The position numbers and the translations under genes were made by a program. Under the pieces are notes generated by a model. It was not told where the DNA came from. It made no database searches and was given only the letters and a program-made list of their open reading frames with translations. Of a stretch of 64,000 nucleotides of DNA, positions 61,763 to 64,000 are shown piece by piece. How positions within the stretch are numbered: position 1 is the stretch's first letter; the number at the start of each line of letters is the position of its first letter. The stretch covers positions 7,082 through 71,081 of the forward strand of contig CAYUXW010000007.1 of the NCBI GenBank assembly GCA_964449115.1. The letters run 5' to 3'. This stretch comes from UBA1783 sp964449115 (GTDB lineage: Bacteria > Bacillota_I > Bacilli_A > Erysipelotrichales > Erysipelotrichaceae).

Positions 61763-63046
61763 TTATACATCCTTTTCTTTTTCAGGTTTGTCCTTAGCTT
61801 TATTTTTATCTTTATCTTTGGTAACATCATCAAAGGTTTTCTTGACAAAATCAGTTAAATCAGTACTTTTTGTTTTGAAGTAATCTGAAATATAATCTGA
61901 TGCTTCCTTAAGGAAGGTTGAAACATCTTCTTTCTTTTCTTTGAAATAATCAGAAGTCGAGCTGATTAATTTATCCTTTTCCTGTTCGACCACATCAGAT
62001 ACTATTGCCAAAAGTCTAGCACCGATTTCTTTGGATTCATCATCTAAATCCATTAAATCCTTGATGATTCTACCAAACTTCGTCAAACCTATGGAAACAA
62101 AATCATAAAGCATTTCAATATCAGCGCTATGCAGGGTATTGAAAAATTCATCGACAAATTTTTCTCTTTGTTTTAAATCAACATCTTCTAAAAACCTGTT
62201 TAAAGCAGCTTGAATCATCAGTGATTCATCAGCAACTTCTTCAACTCTTACAAAATCATTTCCTAATATCTGCCAGCTGTGAGCAATATGCTGAAGCACC
62301 AACAACTGATCTGATTTAACAATAATTTTTTTACATGGTCTTTCAAATATCAGACCAAATACCGCAAATTCAGGAACGATTTTTACATATCTATCAATGG
62401 TGTTGTCGTATTGCTTCTGGTCAAACAGTTCATCACTGATTCCTGGACCATCATTGTCATAAATCATGATGATATTATCTTGAATCTCTTTATGGCATTT
62501 TATAGCTGAATAGTAGGCCAGATTACCACCCTTTGAATGTCCACCAAGATAAAATTTTCCGATCTCCCTGGCAGTTTCATTTAGATATTTAACAGCCTGT
62601 CTTTGAGCACTGACTTCTTTATAGCTCATTTGGAAATCTTCATGCCAGCCCACAAGGGTATCATCAGTTCCGCAAAATGAGATATAGGTAATGCCATCAT
62701 CCATTACAATATGGACGGCACTGAACTGCTGGGTAGTTTCTTCATCAATCTGATGTTCATAATATTTCAATCTGCAGTTTTTAAAGCGCTCAGTTTCAGC
62801 CATATATTTTAAAACTTCAGGTGCTCTGGCAATCAGGCTTTTACTTTTTTCTATTTCTTCCATCGTATGACTTTCAAAATATTTATCAGCAGCTTCTTTG
62901 ATGGTTACTTCCTTGCCACTGTTATCAACAATACCGTCCAAATTTGTATAAGAAATATAGGCAAACAATAAGTTGTCTACAATATTAAATTTATCTTTTT
63001 TTAGCGTTAAATCACCACGCCATTTTAAGTAATTAATCATATTCAT
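61763..63046 (-). CDS. DUF2974 (Mbeg1-like) alpha/beta hydrolase
   Basis: 427 aa. Nucleophile elbow GGHSKGG (Ser171), with FCGTDDT oxyanion part and DNDGPGI acid segment. It resembles the DUF2974 lipase-like family common in gut Firmicutes. C-terminal 100 residues are a charged Lys/Asp tail with helical repeats (YFKEKKEDVSTFLKEASDY, KDKNKAKDKPEKEKD). GAGGT sets ATG 63046. It is upstream of, and co-oriented with, the M20 gene. Substrate unknown. Confidence 0.85.
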   Translation of the reverse strand: MNMINYLKWRGDLTLKKDKFNIVDNLLFAYISYTNLDGIVDNSGKEVTIKEAADKYFESHTMEEIEKSKSLIARAPEVLKYMAETERFKNCRLKYYEHQIDEETTQQFSAVHIVMDDGITYISFCGTDDTLVGWHEDFQMSYKEVSAQRQAVKYLNETAREIGKFYLGGHSKGGNLAYYSAIKCHKEIQDNIIMIYDNDGPGISDELFDQKQYDNTIDRYVKIVPEFAVFGLIFERPCKKIIVKSDQLLVLQHIAHSWQILGNDFVRVEEVADESLMIQAALNRFLEDVDLKQREKFVDEFFNTLHSADIEMLYDFVSIGLTKFGRIIKDLMDLDDESKEIGARLLAIVSDVVEQEKDKLISSTSDYFKEKKEDVSTFLKEASDYISDYFKTKSTDLTDFVKKTFDDVTKDKDKNKAKDKPEKEKDV

Positions 63047-63145
63047 AAAAAGTGTACCTCATTACATATTAATTTTAACTTTAATCTGATAATAATGAAA
63101 GATGTTATTTGATATGGTAGAATAGTACCAGGAAAAGGTAAAGAT

Positions 63146-63841
63146 ATGAAAAAGATTTTGTTAATTATATTGTTAATTTTATTATCAGGCTGTCATAAGG
63201 AAGTGACAGTTGATTTTGTACTGGATGGAAAAGTTGTTTACAGTATTACTGAGCAGGATAAAGTAGATATTTCAAACCTGGAAAATAAAAAATATAAGGA
63301 AAATGAATATCAGATTAATGGCTGGTATTTTGAAGATGGTACAGCAGTAGATTTTTCAGAATTGATTACCGACAGCAAAACCATAATTGCTGATTTTACC
63401 AGAATATATGTTGTTAACTGGATGGCTGATGGTCAATTGTCAAAGACAGAAAAAGTATTAGAGGGCCAAAAAGTTGTAGCTTATGAACTTCCGACAATCG
63501 ATAATTACCTTTTCAAAGGTTGGTTTGATAATGAAGGTAAAAGTATTGAGGAATATCAAACCTATCAGGGAAATGTTACTTTCAATGCTAAACTGGAGTA
63601 TACAATGGAAAAATTGATATTGACTTATGATACTATCTACTTTGAAAATGTGGCAGTTGGTAAAAAAAGAGCAGGAGTAGTTAACAATATGGGTTACAAG
63701 GTTAAATTTACTTCTTCTGACCCTTCAATTGCGACATACTATGATACCTACATCTATGTTCATTCTGCAGGTACCTGTGTTATCAAATGTGAAACCGAAA
63801 GTGGCATTGTCAAGTATTTAACGATTGTTGTTGGTGAATAA
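63146..63841 (+). CDS. Surface lipoprotein with InlB-type repeats and a Big-like domain
   Basis: 231 aa. Lipobox ILLSGC (Cys16). Two InlB B-repeat-like (Flg_new) units, each with a GWYF/GWFD strand: NGWYFEDGTAVDFSELI and FKGWFDNEGKSIEEYQTY. Then a C-terminal Ig-like (Big_2-type) domain: LTYDTIYFENVAVGKK, KFTSSDPSIATYYDTYIYVHSAG. Probably anchored outside the cell as a small adhesin or binding protein. AAAAGGTAAAG precedes the ATG. TAGAAT lies upstream at about 63118. Confidence 0.8.
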   Translation: MKKILLIILLILLSGCHKEVTVDFVLDGKVVYSITEQDKVDISNLENKKYKENEYQINGWYFEDGTAVDFSELITDSKTIIADFTRIYVVNWMADGQLSKTEKVLEGQKVVAYELPTIDNYLFKGWFDNEGKSIEEYQTYQGNVTFNAKLEYTMEKLILTYDTIYFENVAVGKKRAGVVNNMGYKVKFTSSDPSIATYYDTYIYVHSAGTCVIKCETESGIVKYLTIVVGE

Positions 63842-63885
63842 TTGTTGAAAACTGACTTTAGAAGTGTTAAGATAATAACACGACT

Positions 63886-63961
63886 GAAGGTTTAGCTCAG
63901 CTGGGAGAGCACTTGCTTGACGTGCAAGGGGTCAGGGGTTCAAGTCCCTTAACCTTCACCA
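63886..63961 (+). tRNA. tRNA-Val (anticodon GAC)
   Basis: 76 nt with encoded CCA. Acceptor GAAGGTT/AACCTTC, anticodon stem CTTGC/GCAAG, loop TTGACGT (GAC), T-loop TTCAAGT. Second Val isoacceptor in the window; the TAC form is at 16603. Confidence 0.95.
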
Positions 63962-63971
63962 TTGAATAAGA

Positions 63972-63998
63972 AAAGCCTTATTGACAAAGGCTTTTTTT
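63972..63998 (+). terminator. Terminator after tRNA-Val
   Basis: AAAGCCTT (63972-63979) pairs with AAGGCTTT (63987-63994), then TTTTT. Confidence 0.85.
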
Positions 63999-64000
63999 AA

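Noticed and set aside
1..64000. CRISPR arrays, insertion sequences, prophage or conjugative genes
   Set aside because: No spaced repeats, transposase, integrase, portal or relaxase motif was seen in the translated frames.

Overview
The window is typical chromosomal sequence of a low-GC, anaerobic, fermentative member of the Firmicutes (Bacillota). The evidence is the AT-rich codon use, strong Shine-Dalgarno sites, RNase J, PRD/BglG-type regulators with PTS components, a tandem glycine riboswitch, split glycine dehydrogenase (GcvPA/GcvPB), a single-chain pyruvate:ferredoxin oxidoreductase and a GH42 beta-galactosidase. The gene content fits an Erysipelotrichia-like gut or oral organism, but that placement is an inference from style, not from a marker phylogeny. 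TGA and TAA both serve as stops, so the code is standard. No CRISPR array, insertion sequence, prophage or replication origin was seen.

Layout. 0-0.3 kb: end of a YczE-like membrane protein. 0.5-5.5 kb: complete BMP-type nucleoside ABC importer (lipoprotein, double ATPase, two permeases). 5.6-12.8 kb: an accessory catabolic cluster with a PRD/EIIB regulator (interrupted by an in-frame TAA), a PRD-only protein, an SFCGS protein, DUF4312, DUF4311 and DUF4310 (two membrane proteins), an amidohydrolase, a DgaE-like PLP enzyme and a DgaF/KDPG-type aldolase. This is the least understood system in the window and the best candidate for an undescribed uptake and degradation route. 12.9-15.8 kb (minus): cdd-groEL pair without groES, and a ZIP metal transporter. 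16.2-16.7 kb (minus): six-tRNA operon. 16.9-26.3 kb: small membrane proteins, M16C metallopeptidase, DUF4097-type protein, glyA, a DUF2156-GNAT fusion, and HIT and RmuC on the minus strand. 26.4-31.5 kb: rhomboid protease, PFOR, a double zinc-ribbon membrane protein.

31.6-37.4 kb: a galactitol-type PTS operon (regulator, EIIA, class II aldolase, archaeal-type triosephosphate-isomerase-like protein, EIIB, EIIC) with no dehydrogenase or sugar kinase. 37.5-44.4 kb: YjbQ, two lipoproteins of unknown role, an odd metallophosphoesterase, RNase J, peptide deformylase, HAD phosphatase. 44.5-53.3 kb: RapZ, U32 peptidase, two HAD phosphatases, GH42 beta-galactosidase, nucleoside hydrolase, pyridoxamine kinase. 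53.3-60.1 kb (minus): the glycine-cleavage operon gcvT-gcvH-gcvPA-gcvPB-lplA-lpd under a tandem glycine riboswitch. 60.2-64 kb: DUF1893, M20 peptidase, DUF2974 hydrolase, a repeat-bearing lipoprotein and a tRNA-Val.

How they fit together: nucleoside import (0.5-5.5 kb), cytidine deaminase and nucleoside hydrolase suggest nucleoside salvage. GlyA, the Gcv system, LplA and Lpd form a glycine/one-carbon module. Two independent PRD-regulated clusters, GH42 and PFOR point to saccharide or sugar-acid fermentation through pyruvate and triose phosphates.
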